64,000 nucleotides of DNA from Paenibacillus macerans (GTDB taxonomy: Bacteria > Bacillota > Bacilli > Paenibacillales > Paenibacillaceae): NCBI RefSeq assembly GCF_023715465.1, contig NZ_JAMBOE010000012.1, forward strand, positions 62,001-126,000, read 5' to 3'. The translations under genes were made by a program, and so were the position numbers. A model generated the notes under the pieces. It was not told the DNA's origin. It made no database searches and worked only from the letters and a program-made list of their open reading frames with translations. Below, piece after piece: positions 33,213 to 41,212 of this stretch; position 1 is the stretch's first letter, and each line of letters starts with the position of its first letter.

Positions 33213-33884
33213 ATGGAATATACGCGAATTACGAACATTCAGGACCCTTTATTTAAGCAAATGCATCAGCTGATGCAAAACATATTTCCGCCGGAAGAAG
33301 TGCTGGAATTCGATCTTTGGAAAGAGCCGCTGGAAGACCCGGGCATCCGCGTGTTTGTCGCGGTGCATGAAGGTCAAGTGGTTGGTGCCACGGAGTACCG
33401 GTATTATGAAGATTTCAATGTCGCGATGACTGATTTTACGATTATCGGACAAGCGGGGCTGGGGATTGGACGGTTTTTGGCTGACAAAAGATTAAAGGAT
33501 CTGCACGCCTTGGCTGAAGCAAACGGGAAAAACCTGCACGGTATGTTTGCGGAAATTTACGATCCGTATCGGGTGGAGGACCATGAATTCGGCGGCGTAA
33601 AACCGATGGACCCTTATGTGCGCCGCGAGGTTTTGTCGCATCTTGGATACAAGCGTCTTGATTTCCCTTATGTCCATCCGTCCTGGAACAATGACGGGGA
33701 AGCGGTCACCGGGCTTGATTTTTGCTTCCTGCCGATGGGCGAGAACGAGGAGACGCTGAAAACCGATCTGATCGTGAAGTTTTTGCAGCGCTACTATACT
33801 GTGCTGCCGAACAAACCGCAGTCCTGGTACGAAATGATTGAAAGCCTGAAAGCCAAAGAAACTGTGAAGCTGCTGCCGATTTAA
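33213..33884 (+). CDS. GNAT-like acetyltransferase
   Basis: 223 residues behind AGGAGG, 16 bp after the previous gene. Features are RVFVAVHEGQVVGATEYRYY (beta 2-4), then DFTIIGQAGLGIGRFLADKRL (acetyl-CoA loop with GLGIGRFL), and a longer C-terminal half than usual with YVHPSWNNDGEAV. Third gene of the nitrilase/GNAT operon. The substrate is unknown. Confidence 0.82.
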   Translation: MEYTRITNIQDPLFKQMHQLMQNIFPPEEVLEFDLWKEPLEDPGIRVFVAVHEGQVVGATEYRYYEDFNVAMTDFTIIGQAGLGIGRFLADKRLKDLHALAEANGKNLHGMFAEIYDPYRVEDHEFGGVKPMDPYVRREVLSHLGYKRLDFPYVHPSWNNDGEAVTGLDFCFLPMGENEETLKTDLIVKFLQRYYTVLPNKPQSWYEMIESLKAKETVKLLPI

Positions 33885-33911
33885 AGGAATACAAAAGCAT
33901 TTCACTCAGGT

Positions 33912-33950
33912 AGTCCCTCATCTGTTCATCAACAGGAGGGACTTTTCCTT
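33912..33950 (+). terminator. Terminator of the nitrilase/GNAT operon
   Basis: AGTCCCTC (33912-33919) pairs with GAGGGACT (33936-33943), followed by TTTCCTTGTTTT, 28 bases after the last stop codon. Confidence 0.85.
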
Positions 33951-33974
33951 GTTTTCGGGCACACTTGCAAAAGG

Positions 33975-34271
33975 TCAGGACGGGATGTTCAGAGCGGTTT
34001 GAATGTTTTGCAGGTTCCGCCCGATTTGCTCGTCCATCGCGTATGGTTTGTAGAATCCGCGTCTCATCATGTAGTCGACGATCATCTCATGTGTATTAAC
34101 GGCTTCCTCCAACTGTTTGGTCAAAATAGCTTTGACCTCCGGAGTGGCGCATTCCGTCACGGCCATGGCATAGTTTCTGAGCCCGGTTTTGGAGCTTAGG
34201 AGAAAATCCATGGCGATGATTTCATCGGTCAACGCGTCCATACCCATCATCCGTTCCAGGATAGGGATCAT
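33975..34271 (-). CDS. CotF-family spore coat protein (YraD-like)
   Basis: 98 residues, a Coat_F four-helix ferritin-like unit: TDEIIAMDFLLSSKTGLRNYAMAVTECATPEVKAIL, then QLEEAVNTHEMIVDYMMRRGFYKPY. It has no signal. Its start overlaps the stop of the preceding gene (34268-34271). It is the last gene of a five-gene minus-strand operon with the order and sizes of B. subtilis yraG-yraF-adhB-yraE-yraD (YraD is 99 residues), expressed late in sporulation. A coat or inner-spore structural role is inferred. Confidence 0.88.
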   Translation of the reverse strand: MIPILERMMGMDALTDEIIAMDFLLSSKTGLRNYAMAVTECATPEVKAILTKQLEEAVNTHEMIVDYMMRRGFYKPYAMDEQIGRNLQNIQTALNIPS

Positions 34272-34489
34272 TGGTTTATCTCCTTTCCTAATCCTGATTT
34301 AGAGAGAATTTCACCGAGCTCTTGAAGCTGCCGTGTGGATACCTGAACATCCTGCTGCAAAATTTGCTTCAGTTCCGGATCAGAAACGAGAATTTGCATC
34401 GTTTTGGCTTTGGTCATGCAGAGCGTTTTGAACGCGGCCAGTTCATGGACCTCCAAGGTTTCGTGCAGGCCGTATGTTGTCGGACTCAT
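34268..34489 (-). CDS. Small spore coat-associated protein (YraE-like)
   Basis: 73 residues: LHETLEVHELAAFKTLCMTKAKTMQILVSDPELKQILQQDVQVS is the short-helix unit that accompanies CotF-type proteins. A second copy of the family is at 36053. It lies between the dehydrogenase gene and the CotF-like gene, overlapping the latter by 4 bp. Confidence 0.82.
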   Translation of the reverse strand: MSPTTYGLHETLEVHELAAFKTLCMTKAKTMQILVSDPELKQILQQDVQVSTRQLQELGEILSKSGLGKEINQ

Positions 34490-34519
34490 TGTGTGTTTCC
34501 TCCCGCAATCGTACTTAAC

Positions 34520-35656
34520 TTAAGGCTTCAGGATGACTTTGATACAGTTGTCGGTTTTTGTATCGAACACTTCATATCCGTGTTTTGCTTCGCTGAGTGG
34601 AATGACGTGCGTGACGATATCGCCGGGATCGACTTTGCCCGTAGTGATCAGTTCGTACATATACGGCATATAATGAATGACCGGGGCTTGTCCCGAGCGA
34701 AGATTGATATTGCGCTGCATAATGTCCCCCAGCGGAAAGCCATTATATCGTCCGCCGTACACCCCGGTGATCTGAATCGTTCCGCCTTTGCGGACCGCCT
34801 GGGTGGCCATAACCAAAGCGCTCATCGTTCCGCCTTGCAGCTTCATCCCGCTGGCCAAAAACTCCAGATCGCTCATTTTCCCATCCATGCCGACCGCATC
34901 GATCACGACGTCCGCGCCGCCCTTGGTCAATTCTTTGAGATAGCTTCCGGTGTTTTCTTGCTGCTCGAAATTAACGATTTCCACATTGTTCGTGCGCTTG
35001 GCGTGCTGCAAGCGGTAATCGACGTAGTCGACGGCAATGACCCGCCGGGCCCCTTTCAGCCAGGCGAATTTCTGCGCCAGCAGTCCAATCGGACCGCAGC
35101 CAAACACGATCACGACGTCTCCGTCTTTGACGCCAGCATTATCTACGCTCCAGAACGCCGTCGTCATTGCATCGGCGATCAAACATAGCTTTTCATCCGG
35201 TTCTTCGCAGCTTTCCGGGATTTTGAAATGGGTAAAATTCGCGAACGGAACGCGCAAATATTCGGCTTGTCCGCCGGGGTAGCCGCCCGTATTTCCGGAG
35301 TAGCCGAAATAAGCCCCCATATCCCCGTGCTCATTGGCATTGTCGCATTGGCTTTCCAGATGGTTTTTGCAATAGAAACACTCTCCGCAGGCGATCGTGA
35401 AGGGGATGATCACCCGGTCGCCTTTCTTCAGCTTCGTCACCGCCGGGCCAACTTCTTCCACAATCCCCATCGGTTCATGTCCGATCACGTAGTTCTCCCG
35501 AAGATTGGGGATCATCCCGTGAATCAGGTGGAGATCGGAGCCGCAGATGGCGGAACTGGTCATTTTGATGATCATATCGTCGGGCTTTTCGATTTTGGGG
35601 TCAGGCACCTCTTTGACGGCAACGTTTTTGATTCCTTGATAGGTGACGGCTTTCAT
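34520..35656 (-). CDS. adhB: Zinc-dependent alcohol dehydrogenase (AdhB-like)
   Basis: 378 residues, medium-chain dehydrogenase. Catalytic zinc ligands are in [14 protein letters not shown] (Cys) and [12 protein letters not shown] (His-Glu). The structural zinc site has Cys residues in [17 protein letters not shown]. The Rossmann motif is [16 protein letters not shown], then [12 protein letters not shown]. It matches the formaldehyde-dehydrogenase-like AdhB that sits in the B. subtilis yraGF-adhB-yraED sporulation operon, and the length is the same. It may detoxify aldehydes or modify coat components. Its start overlaps the stop of the next upstream CotF-like gene. Confidence 0.9.
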   Translation of the reverse strand: MKAVTYQGIKNVAVKEVPDPKIEKPDDMIIKMTSSAICGSDLHLIHGMIPNLRENYVIGHEPMGIVEEVGPAVTKLKKGDRVIIPFTIACGECFYCKNHLESQCDNANEHGDMGAYFGYSGNTGGYPGGQAEYLRVPFANFTHFKIPESCEEPDEKLCLIADAMTTAFWSVDNAGVKDGDVVIVFGCGPIGLLAQKFAWLKGARRVIAVDYVDYRLQHAKRTNNVEIVNFEQQENTGSYLKELTKGGADVVIDAVGMDGKMSDLEFLASGMKLQGGTMSALVMATQAVRKGGTIQITGVYGGRYNGFPLGDIMQRNINLRSGQAPVIHYMPYMYELITTGKVDPGDIVTHVIPLSEAKHGYEVFDTKTDNCIKVILKP

Positions 35657-36039
35657 GCTTGATGTCCTCCCAGGTGTTCATCCGGCGTCCGATCGAACAT
35701 GCCCTTGCGCCGGGTATCCGCAGGAAATAAATTCATTTGCCCGATCATGACCGTGTTTTTGGCCGAAAGCTGGTCCAACTGATATTGTTCTTGCAGTTCG
35801 TAAGGGTGGAACCATTTTTTTCGCATCATCAGATCGGAGATTTCCTGGTGCAGCGCGATTCCTTGCCGGAGCTGATTGCGGAGCAGCGCCCGGGCTTCCG
35901 GAGATGCCGTTTCCGTCAGTGCGATCGCCGCATTTTTTACCCCTTCTTTCGCCCGTATCAGAAAGTCCATGGCCAAAGTCATGTCCGCCATTTCCGGCAT
36001 ATTTAACGCGTTAATCGGATCTAAATAATCATTGTTCAT
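35653..36039 (-). CDS. CotF-family spore coat protein (YraF-like)
   Basis: The 128-residue product starts at 36039 with AAGGGGAAC upstream; the open frame runs to 36156 without a site. Coat_F core: [37 protein letters not shown], then [26 protein letters not shown] ~30-residue tail follows. It is paralogous to 33975-34271. ATGA overlap with adhB. Confidence 0.88.
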   Translation of the reverse strand: MNNDYLDPINALNMPEMADMTLAMDFLIRAKEGVKNAAIALTETASPEARALLRNQLRQGIALHQEISDLMMRKKWFHPYELQEQYQLDQLSAKNTVMIGQMNLFPADTRRKGMFDRTPDEHLGGHQA

Positions 36040-36052
36040 CGCTTGTTCCCCT

Positions 36053-36298
36053 TTAATGTAAGATCGGCTCGGGACGGCTTTCGGGAACAGGCGCCCGGAA
36101 AGGAGCTCTTGCATAGATGGCCTGCAAATCTTGAATCGCTTGAATGGATTGAACAACGTCTTTTTGCATCAAGTCTTTGAGCTCCTGGTCAAACACGAGA
36201 CCTTGCATCAGTTTGGATTTGGCCAGACAGAGCGTCTTGAAGTTAAGCATTTCATGAAGGTCCATGGATTCATGGGGCGCCAAAGTTTGCGTATTCAT
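36053..36298 (-). CDS. Small spore coat-associated protein (YraG-like)
   Basis: 81 residues from ATG 36298 (GGAGG about 12 bases upstream). [42 protein letters not shown] parallels the 34268 protein. It is the first gene of the yra-type operon; B. subtilis YraG is 80 residues. Regulation by a late mother-cell sigma factor is expected but no promoter could be assigned with confidence. Confidence 0.82.
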   Translation of the reverse strand: MNTQTLAPHESMDLHEMLNFKTLCLAKSKLMQGLVFDQELKDLMQKDVVQSIQAIQDLQAIYARAPFRAPVPESRPEPILH

Positions 36299-36364
36299 GG
36301 GACAGCATGCCTCCAAATTTTTTAGAGATAGCATGCCCTTGGGCCTGAGAGTTATGCTCCGGGA

Positions 36365-36598
36365 TTAAAAGACACTATTCTTCACCGAATTGGAATCGAC
36401 CAGATCAGTGTCCAGAATATTCGTAACCGTCAAATAGAGCGGTGCTAAGTCGCCCATGGACTCCACACCTTGGTTCCGCTTCGTGGAAACGAAAAAGTCC
36501 AATTGCTGAGAGGGCCCAAAGCTGAAAGACGACGCTCTTTCCATCGTGTTCACCTTAAAAGCGAATACATTCACGGCCATCGGGCTGAAATTCACCAT
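36365..36598 (-). CDS. GerPA/GerPF-type spore germination protein
   Basis: 77 residues behind AAGGAGG. Beta-rich, with FKVNTMERASSFSFGPSQ and STKRNQGVESMGDLAP and an ending NILDTDLVDSNSVKNSVF. The (K)IN-S-x-E-x-A-S-x-F-x-x-G...NQG..G D pattern and D-x-D-L-x-D tail are those of small GerPA/GerPF family proteins of the coat, which help germinants pass to the receptors. Twelve bases downstream of a paralog. Confidence 0.75.
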   Translation of the reverse strand: MVNFSPMAVNVFAFKVNTMERASSFSFGPSQQLDFFVSTKRNQGVESMGDLAPLYLTVTNILDTDLVDSNSVKNSVF

Positions 36599-36609
36599 GG
36601 TATTCCTCC

Positions 36610-36867
36610 TTAGATGCAGCAGTCAATTTCCTTATACTTGTTGAAGAAAGACGGGGCATCGATCAGATCCCGATCGTCGATAGCTGCTCGCAAACCGAGA
36701 AAAACGCTGTCATCGCCGGAATTATTGCCAAAACCTTGCGTATGTTTGGACGAATTGTTCCAATCGATCAAATAATTTTCACCTATATTGACGGCACACG
36801 CGTTTTCAAGGGAATTGATTTTAAGAATATAGATATTATTGGTTATGATGGAAGGCTTTCCGTACAT
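36610..36867 (-). CDS. GerPA/GerPF-type spore germination protein
   Basis: The 85-residue product starts at 36867 with AAAGGAGGGG upstream (frame open to 36960). YILKINSLENACAVNIGENYLIDW, SSKHTQGFGNNSGDDSVF and AIDDRDLIDAPS follow the same family pattern as the next gene. It is divergent from the Hsp20 gene with 73 bases between starts, so both probably share a sporulation-controlled promoter region. Confidence 0.8.
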   Translation of the reverse strand: MYGKPSIITNNIYILKINSLENACAVNIGENYLIDWNNSSKHTQGFGNNSGDDSVFLGLRAAIDDRDLIDAPSFFNKYKEIDCCI

Positions 36868-36940
36868 CTCCGACCCCTCCTTTTCGACATGTATATGAGG
36901 ATATTTTTTGAATATGTATTTTAGTAAGGAGGGAGCAGCG

Positions 36941-37432
36941 ATGGACATGGATAGGCTCAAACAATGGTTCGAGATGGCGCAGCAGTTTCAGGGCAAGGAA
37001 TTTTGGGACGATGTTTTTCGCGAACAGATGAAGCCCTTTAAATCCTCCTCCGGCCCCAGCGCTCATGTCTCCATGAACGACAGCTTTTCCGGCATGGAGC
37101 AAACCGGTTCTCCCCAATCGGAATACCCTCCGATCGATGTCCTGAAAAGTGAGCAGGAGCTGCTGATTGTCGTTGAGGTGCCCGGTTATAGCAAGGATCA
37201 AATCGAAGTGTTTATCGAGGGCAGGCAATTGCGGATACAGGGGGAACCAAGTATGGAATATACCGGTTACTCTTTTATCAAATCGGAAAGGCATAACGGC
37301 GCTTTTCAGCGAGTCATCGGCCTCCCCGGCCGCGTTGATACGAAGGAGGTTACTTCGGTTATGGATAAGGGTTTGCTGCTCATCCGATTTCCGATCAGGG
37401 CCGTACAGGGGAGAAAGGTTATTATCGATTAA
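36941..37432 (+). CDS. Hsp20/alpha-crystallin-type protein (CotM-like)
   Basis: The 163-residue product starts at 36941 behind AAGGAGGGAG. An N-terminal helical part (DRLKQWFEMAQQFQGKEFWDD) precedes an alpha-crystallin domain: YPPIDVLKSEQELLIVVEVPGYSKD, then GAFQRVIGLPGRVDTKEV and DKGLLLIRFP. The C-terminal IxI motif is weak (VIID end). Surrounded by spore genes, it may be a coat small heat-shock protein like CotM rather than a cytosolic chaperone (inference). It overlaps the convergent gene by 11 bp. Confidence 0.85.
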   Translation: MDMDRLKQWFEMAQQFQGKEFWDDVFREQMKPFKSSSGPSAHVSMNDSFSGMEQTGSPQSEYPPIDVLKSEQELLIVVEVPGYSKDQIEVFIEGRQLRIQGEPSMEYTGYSFIKSERHNGAFQRVIGLPGRVDTKEVTSVMDKGLLLIRFPIRAVQGRKVIID

Positions 37433-37655
37433 GTTTTGTTGACATGCGGCTAAAATTATCGGAAAAATCCCGGTCGTCGATATGTATTTCGGTATCGAAG
37501 AGCACTGACCGGTCCCCCGTTTGACGAAACATAGTACTACTCTTCATGGAGGTAAATATGGTTTGCTTGTGATTGGTGCCAATAGAAAACTGGGAACCAA
37601 CGTCGATGGAATTGATTTTGATCAGGCCCAGATTGATTTTCTTTTGTTTGTGCAT
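37422..37655 (-). CDS. GerPA/GerPF-related or other small spore protein
   Basis: The 77-residue product starts at 37655 behind AAGAGGG. INLGLIKINSIDVGSQFSIGTNHKQTIFTSMKSS has the KIN-S-x-x-x-GS-x-F-x-IG start of the GerP-type small proteins, and the tail (DTEIHIDDRDFSDNF) is similar to theirs. It lacks the NQG..G segment, so it is a more distant member. Divergent from the coiled-coil gene at 37749. Confidence 0.6.
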   Translation of the reverse strand: MHKQKKINLGLIKINSIDVGSQFSIGTNHKQTIFTSMKSSTMFRQTGDRSVLFDTEIHIDDRDFSDNFSRMSTKLNR

Positions 37656-37748
37656 GGCAATCCCTCTTTCATCGCTGGATTTACTAAAAAAATATGCAAC
37701 CGGATCTGGCCACATACATAACCGGATAAGAAAAAGGTGATCGCACAA

Positions 37749-38252
37749 ATGGCGGGGCAATTTTGGAGAAGCTGGTTTGGCGCAAATAATCACATAAATG
37801 ATCAAGTAAACGAACGAGTAAATGATCGAGTAAACGAAGTGGACGATCGGCTGAGGAAACTCGAATTAGAACTGGAAAAATTGAAAGTCCAAGATATCGG
37901 CCGCAGCATTATTGAAGAGCTCCAAAAGCTTCGTCACACCATGGATAAACTGGCGGAGGCGGAGGAGCAGAAGCAAAAACAGCCCCCCATCCACATCGAA
38001 ACGCTGGACATCGAGAAGGTGTTGATCGACCGGGTGGTGACCAACAACAACGTCGGGGCCTTGGGCATTAGAGAGCTGGCCGGAAGACTAAACATCGGCG
38101 CCAATTATGGACAAGGGGCGGAAACGGGGGCAATGCCGAATAAAGAAAAGGTCGCCGCCCTTATGCAGAGTTATGGGGAGAAACCCCAGACGAACGGGCC
38201 AACTAATGAGCCGCCCGCCGTCAACATAAAGGGCCGGTCAAGGAGGGCCTGA
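37749..38252 (+). CDS. Coiled-coil protein with a LNIG tail, GerPC-like in design
   Basis: 167 residues from ATG 37749 (AAGGTG 9 bases upstream). Residues ~15-75 are a coiled coil (NDQVNERVNDRVNEVDDRLRKL onwards), followed by IHIETLDIEKVLIDRVVTNNN and IRELAGRLNIGANYG, then a disordered tail. GerPC-type proteins likewise combine a coiled coil with a C-terminal LNIG segment. The place among GerP-like genes supports a spore role, but homology to GerPC is tentative. Confidence 0.65.
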   Translation: MAGQFWRSWFGANNHINDQVNERVNDRVNEVDDRLRKLELELEKLKVQDIGRSIIEELQKLRHTMDKLAEAEEQKQKQPPIHIETLDIEKVLIDRVVTNNNVGALGIRELAGRLNIGANYGQGAETGAMPNKEKVAALMQSYGEKPQTNGPTNEPPAVNIKGRSRRA

Positions 38253-38267
38253 AAGTCATTAGGGATC

Positions 38268-38314
38268 AATAAAAAATGAACTGACACCGTTAGGATACAG
38301 GGGTCAGTTCATTT
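38268..38314 (-). terminator. Terminator of the YjcZ-like gene
   Basis: AAATGAACTGAC (38274-38285) pairs with GTCAGTTCATTT (38303-38314), with extra C-G pairs inside. On the minus strand TTTTTTATTG follows. It may also protect the convergent gene end at 38252. Confidence 0.85.
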
Positions 38315-38366
38315 GAGGCAAGTTCAAGTTCTAACCAGCAGATAAAGGAAGGGGAGGACTCGTTAC

Positions 38367-38510
38367 TTAAATCCAGGCAACACTAATAATTACTAAGAGA
38401 ATAAACAGTACCAGAATGACTCCTGTACTAGTCCAAAGCCCACCGCCCAATCCGCCGCCAAATCCCAATCCGCCACCAAATCCAAGTCCTGCACCTACAC
38501 CCAATCCCAT
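38367..38510 (-). CDS. YjcZ-type small glycine-rich sporulation membrane protein
   Basis: A 47-residue ORF from ATG 38510 to TAA 38367. The first 25 residues are Gly/Leu/Phe repeats (MGLGVGAGLGFGGG start), followed by one membrane helix (TGVILVLFILLVIISVAW). GAAGAAAG precedes the start (weak site) with GGAG slightly further upstream. Glycine-rich head plus VLFILL helix is the signature of the YjcZ family, abundant in spore formers and expressed in sporulation. It is easily missed because of its size. Confidence 0.8.
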   Translation of the reverse strand: MGLGVGAGLGFGGGLGFGGGLGGGLWTSTGVILVLFILLVIISVAWI

Positions 38511-39286
38511 CTTTCTTCACTCCATTCTCTAATTTTTCAAATAAGATTTTCCATTATGGAAGCAAACTAAATTTCTGGTTAAGCTATTTTTTCCCTTCGC
38601 TTCAATCTAGTCTAGTGTATGGTCTTCCTGAACTTACGGTTTGGACTAGTGCCTTATTTTAAAAAAGGAATTTTTCGGGCTACTTCGTTGATCAAGAGCA
38701 TAGGAGATCCCTTGTAAAACGTGTGTTCGTGAATTTTGATTCGGGGGCAATCGAACATGGAGGTCAATGCAGGAACGGAACTTCAACCATTCAGCAGCCG
38801 TTATAACCGCGATCAGGCCTGTAGCCGCCAACCGAACCAGCCCCTTGCCTTCTCTTAAGCCCGTCTAAATTATCTCGAACCTATCTGCTTCTCCACCAAA
38901 TATTTTCTTCTCCCGAGCTCGTCTGTTTCTCTGCTACCTGATCAAATGGGATAATCGTGCAAAGTGTCCGGACAGCGAATGTGATGATCTGCCGCCAACC
39001 CCAAGAAAAGAATACTTTACTTCGTAATGAAAGACCCTCTTCTGTCTGATCAGCGGAGCTGAACGATTCTATAATCGCAAGAAAAACTACCACTAAACGC
39101 GGTCTGGCTACCCAGAATGTACGTCGATAGACGTTTTTCTTATGCCTGGGCCGTTTCCTTTTTTGCGTTGATCGTACATAATGAAGGGAAAGTTGGCTTG
39201 GAAATGAAGGCATGAAATATGAGAAAGTTGTCTGCGGCCGGTTCGGCGAGCGCGTAAACCGAGTGACGAACAGTTGGAGGGAACTG
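38511..39286. repeat. Long intergenic region with copy 2 of the dispersed element
   Basis: No convincing gene in ~775 bp. 38871-39003 is the second copy of the element at ~27121-27300 (28 identical bases at 38937-38964), without the inverted partner seen in copy 1. ACGTC-GATA-GACGT followed by TTTTTCTT near 39120-39140 is a small terminator-like hairpin. A minus-strand frame near 38646-38831 looks partly protein-like but has no start site. Confidence 0.6.
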
Positions 39287-40177
39287 ATGAGAAAGCGGAG
39301 AATTTGGGCCTGGGGAGTTATAATCTTGTCATTGCTAGCCGGATGCGGCAACCAGGATGTTGAGAGCTCGGCCAAGCCGTCATCGGCAGTTAAAAAAAAT
39401 ACGGAGGTGGAATTTACTCGTCTCGAAAGTGTGTTTGGGTTTGCGGATGAGTCGGGGGAGAAGTTGATCACTATCCCGGACGACAGCGGAGCCGGCTTGG
39501 AAAATCCGGAACAATTTAACGCCGCCATAGGAAATAACGGGGAATGGGTTGAGATTGAGTTTGTCCACCGGCGGAAGGCCAATGAACAGGATAACAACAG
39601 GCAAACAATGTATAATTTCAGCAATATGGCCGGGGACGTTTATAAAGCGAAGAACGGGAAGTTCATTCAGAACAAATCCTATCTGCTAACGCGGGACGGC
39701 GTTATGGACAAAAACTCGTTAATGGCTTTGAACAGCACCGTGGACGGCCAGTCGCAAACGGGGGACTATTTGCCGGCGGATGCCGAAACGATAGCGCTAA
39801 TCGAAGCGAGCAAAAAACGAAAAGTCACAGCAAGCAGCTTGCTGTCCGCATCGGCGGAAAATGAGAAAATCGCCCTGTTTGTGTTTGAGCGCAAGGGAGA
39901 CGATATGCTGGCCAGCATCGCGTATATCAAAGGGGATCAAGTGCTGTTCAAAGATTATCCCGCAACATATAACGATTACGGCACCTGGAGGGTTGAGGAC
40001 GGAGGCGATCACCCCGGCCGGTTTGAGGTGTTGTTTCTGGCCCGTTCGGATGAAGGCCTGCTGTTGGGACTGTCATGGGGGGCGCCCGAAGGCGAAAGCC
40101 TGGTTATTTTAAAAGAAGCAAACGGCGCTCTCCAAGAAACGGATTTGAGAAGTGGGAGATATTGGGCCCCCATATAA
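39287..40177 (+). CDS. Uncharacterised lipoprotein
   Basis: The 296-residue product starts at 39287 with GGAGGGAA 6 bases upstream. The signal peptide ends in LLAGCG. The mature part has no recognised domain: a segment VEFTRLESVFGFADESGEKL, a middle NFSNMAGDVYKAKNGKFI, and a C-terminal beta-rich half (IALFVFERKGDDMLASIAYI, YGTWRVEDGGDHPG). It is a single gene with its own terminator. Function unknown. Confidence 0.75.
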   Translation: MRKRRIWAWGVIILSLLAGCGNQDVESSAKPSSAVKKNTEVEFTRLESVFGFADESGEKLITIPDDSGAGLENPEQFNAAIGNNGEWVEIEFVHRRKANEQDNNRQTMYNFSNMAGDVYKAKNGKFIQNKSYLLTRDGVMDKNSLMALNSTVDGQSQTGDYLPADAETIALIEASKKRKVTASSLLSASAENEKIALFVFERKGDDMLASIAYIKGDQVLFKDYPATYNDYGTWRVEDGGDHPGRFEVLFLARSDEGLLLGLSWGAPEGESLVILKEANGALQETDLRSGRYWAPI

Positions 40178-40205
40178 TACAGTAGAAGAGTTATTCTTAA
40201 GCAGA

Positions 40206-40248
40206 AACGCCAGAGCTCGGGGGTGACCTTGAGCTTCTGGCGTTTTTG
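40206..40248 (+). terminator. Terminator between convergent lipoprotein and SDR genes
   Basis: AACGCCAGAGCTC (40206-40218) pairs with GAGCTTCTGGCGTT (40231-40244), with one mismatch, followed by TTT. Downstream of the lipoprotein and possibly bidirectional. Confidence 0.88.
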
Positions 40249-40274
40249 CATCCTTATAAACGGGGATTTCAATT

Positions 40275-40994
40275 TTATTGCGGGTTCGTTGTCCAGATAC
40301 CGGCGGTTTTGATGAATACGCGCTGCGGCAGTTTCAGGGTGGCGGTGATCAATTCGGCCACATCTTCCGGCTGCATCATCCGGTCTTCGTCGCCGATTTT
40401 CAGGCCGGCTTTGACGGCCAATTCCGTGTTGACGGTGCTCGGGGTCAAGGCGGTGACGCGGATGTTGAACTTTCGCACTTCCTGGAGCAGGGACTCCGTT
40501 AATCCAAGCACGCCAAATTTGGAGGCGCAGTAAGCGGAGCCGGTGGCAAAGCCTTTTTCCCCTGCGGTGGAGGCCACATTGAGAATGGTCCCTTGATTTT
40601 GCTTAATCATTGTTGGCAGTACAGCGCGGGAAACATAATACGTCCCCATAAGATTCACTTGAATGATCCGTTCCCACTCCGCAGGGTCCATATCGAGCAA
40701 GGTGCCGAACTGGGCGATCCCCGCGTTATTAATGAGAATATCGGCCGAACCCAGCTGTTCGATCAACTGGCTTACCGCTGCATTAACTTCTGCTTGATTG
40801 GAGACATCGGCTGCAGCGTAATAAGAGTCTACTCCATATGTACGCTTTAACTCGCCTTGCAGGGCTTCGAGATCCGCGCTGGTTCTGGCGAGCAAACCAA
40901 GCTTAACTCCTTCCTTCGCCAAGGCCAAAGCGGCCTCTTTTCCGATTCCTTTACCCGCTCCGGTAATAATCGCCGTTTTGTTTTGCAAATCCAT
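40275..40994 (-). CDS. Short-chain dehydrogenase/reductase (FabG-like 3-ketoacyl reductase)
   Basis: 239 residues. Cofactor motif [12 protein letters not shown] ([10 protein letters not shown]), catalytic Ser-Tyr-Lys ([17 protein letters not shown]), and a PSTVNT loop. This is a classical SDR of the FabG/YgiB-like group; B. subtilis FabG relatives such as YmfI/YvaG are comparable. It lies divergent from the NAD operon and is probably unrelated to it. The substrate is undefined. Confidence 0.9.
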   Translation of the reverse strand: MDLQNKTAIITGAGKGIGKEAALALAKEGVKLGLLARTSADLEALQGELKRTYGVDSYYAAADVSNQAEVNAAVSQLIEQLGSADILINNAGIAQFGTLLDMDPAEWERIIQVNLMGTYYVSRAVLPTMIKQNQGTILNVASTAGEKGFATGSAYCASKFGVLGLTESLLQEVRKFNIRVTALTPSTVNTELAVKAGLKIGDEDRMMQPEDVAELITATLKLPQRVFIKTAGIWTTNPQ

Positions 40995-41092
40995 GATCTA
41001 TCATCCTCCCTTAATAGGTGTATCATCCATTATATTACAGTGGCAATCTTCGTTTCAAAGCATTACTTAACAAGTCAAGGGAAAAAAATCGC

Positions 41093-41147
41093 TTGACCTG
41101 CGAACACTCTTCTGTTATTTTTGATATTAACAAATTGTTATTATCAA
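41093..41147 (+). promoter_or_regulatory. Promoter with palindromic operator candidate for the NAD operon
   Basis: TTGACC (41093-41098), 17 bp, then TATTTT (41116-41121) forms a sigma-A-like promoter. Immediately downstream TTGATATTAACAA (41121-41133) and TTGTTATTATCAA (41135-41147) form a 27-bp palindrome with one mismatched pair, centred on A41134. It would overlap the transcription start, ideal for repression. The operon's own Nudix-HTH regulator is the obvious candidate to bind it. ~65 bases upstream of pnuC. Confidence 0.6.
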
Positions 41148-41212
41148 TGTAATACTAAGAAGGGGCTGATTTTATGGTCCGCCTATTAGGATGAAAGCTG
41201 AGGGGATGCTAC

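Noticed and set aside
38646-38831. 61-residue minus-strand frame in the long intergenic region
   Set aside because: Partly protein-like but lacks a start site and family; it lies next to a dispersed repeat, so at best a remnant.
38881-39624. 247-residue minus-strand frame
   Set aside because: It overlaps the plus-strand lipoprotein gene, which has a signal peptide and a ribosome-binding site, and its translation resembles no protein.
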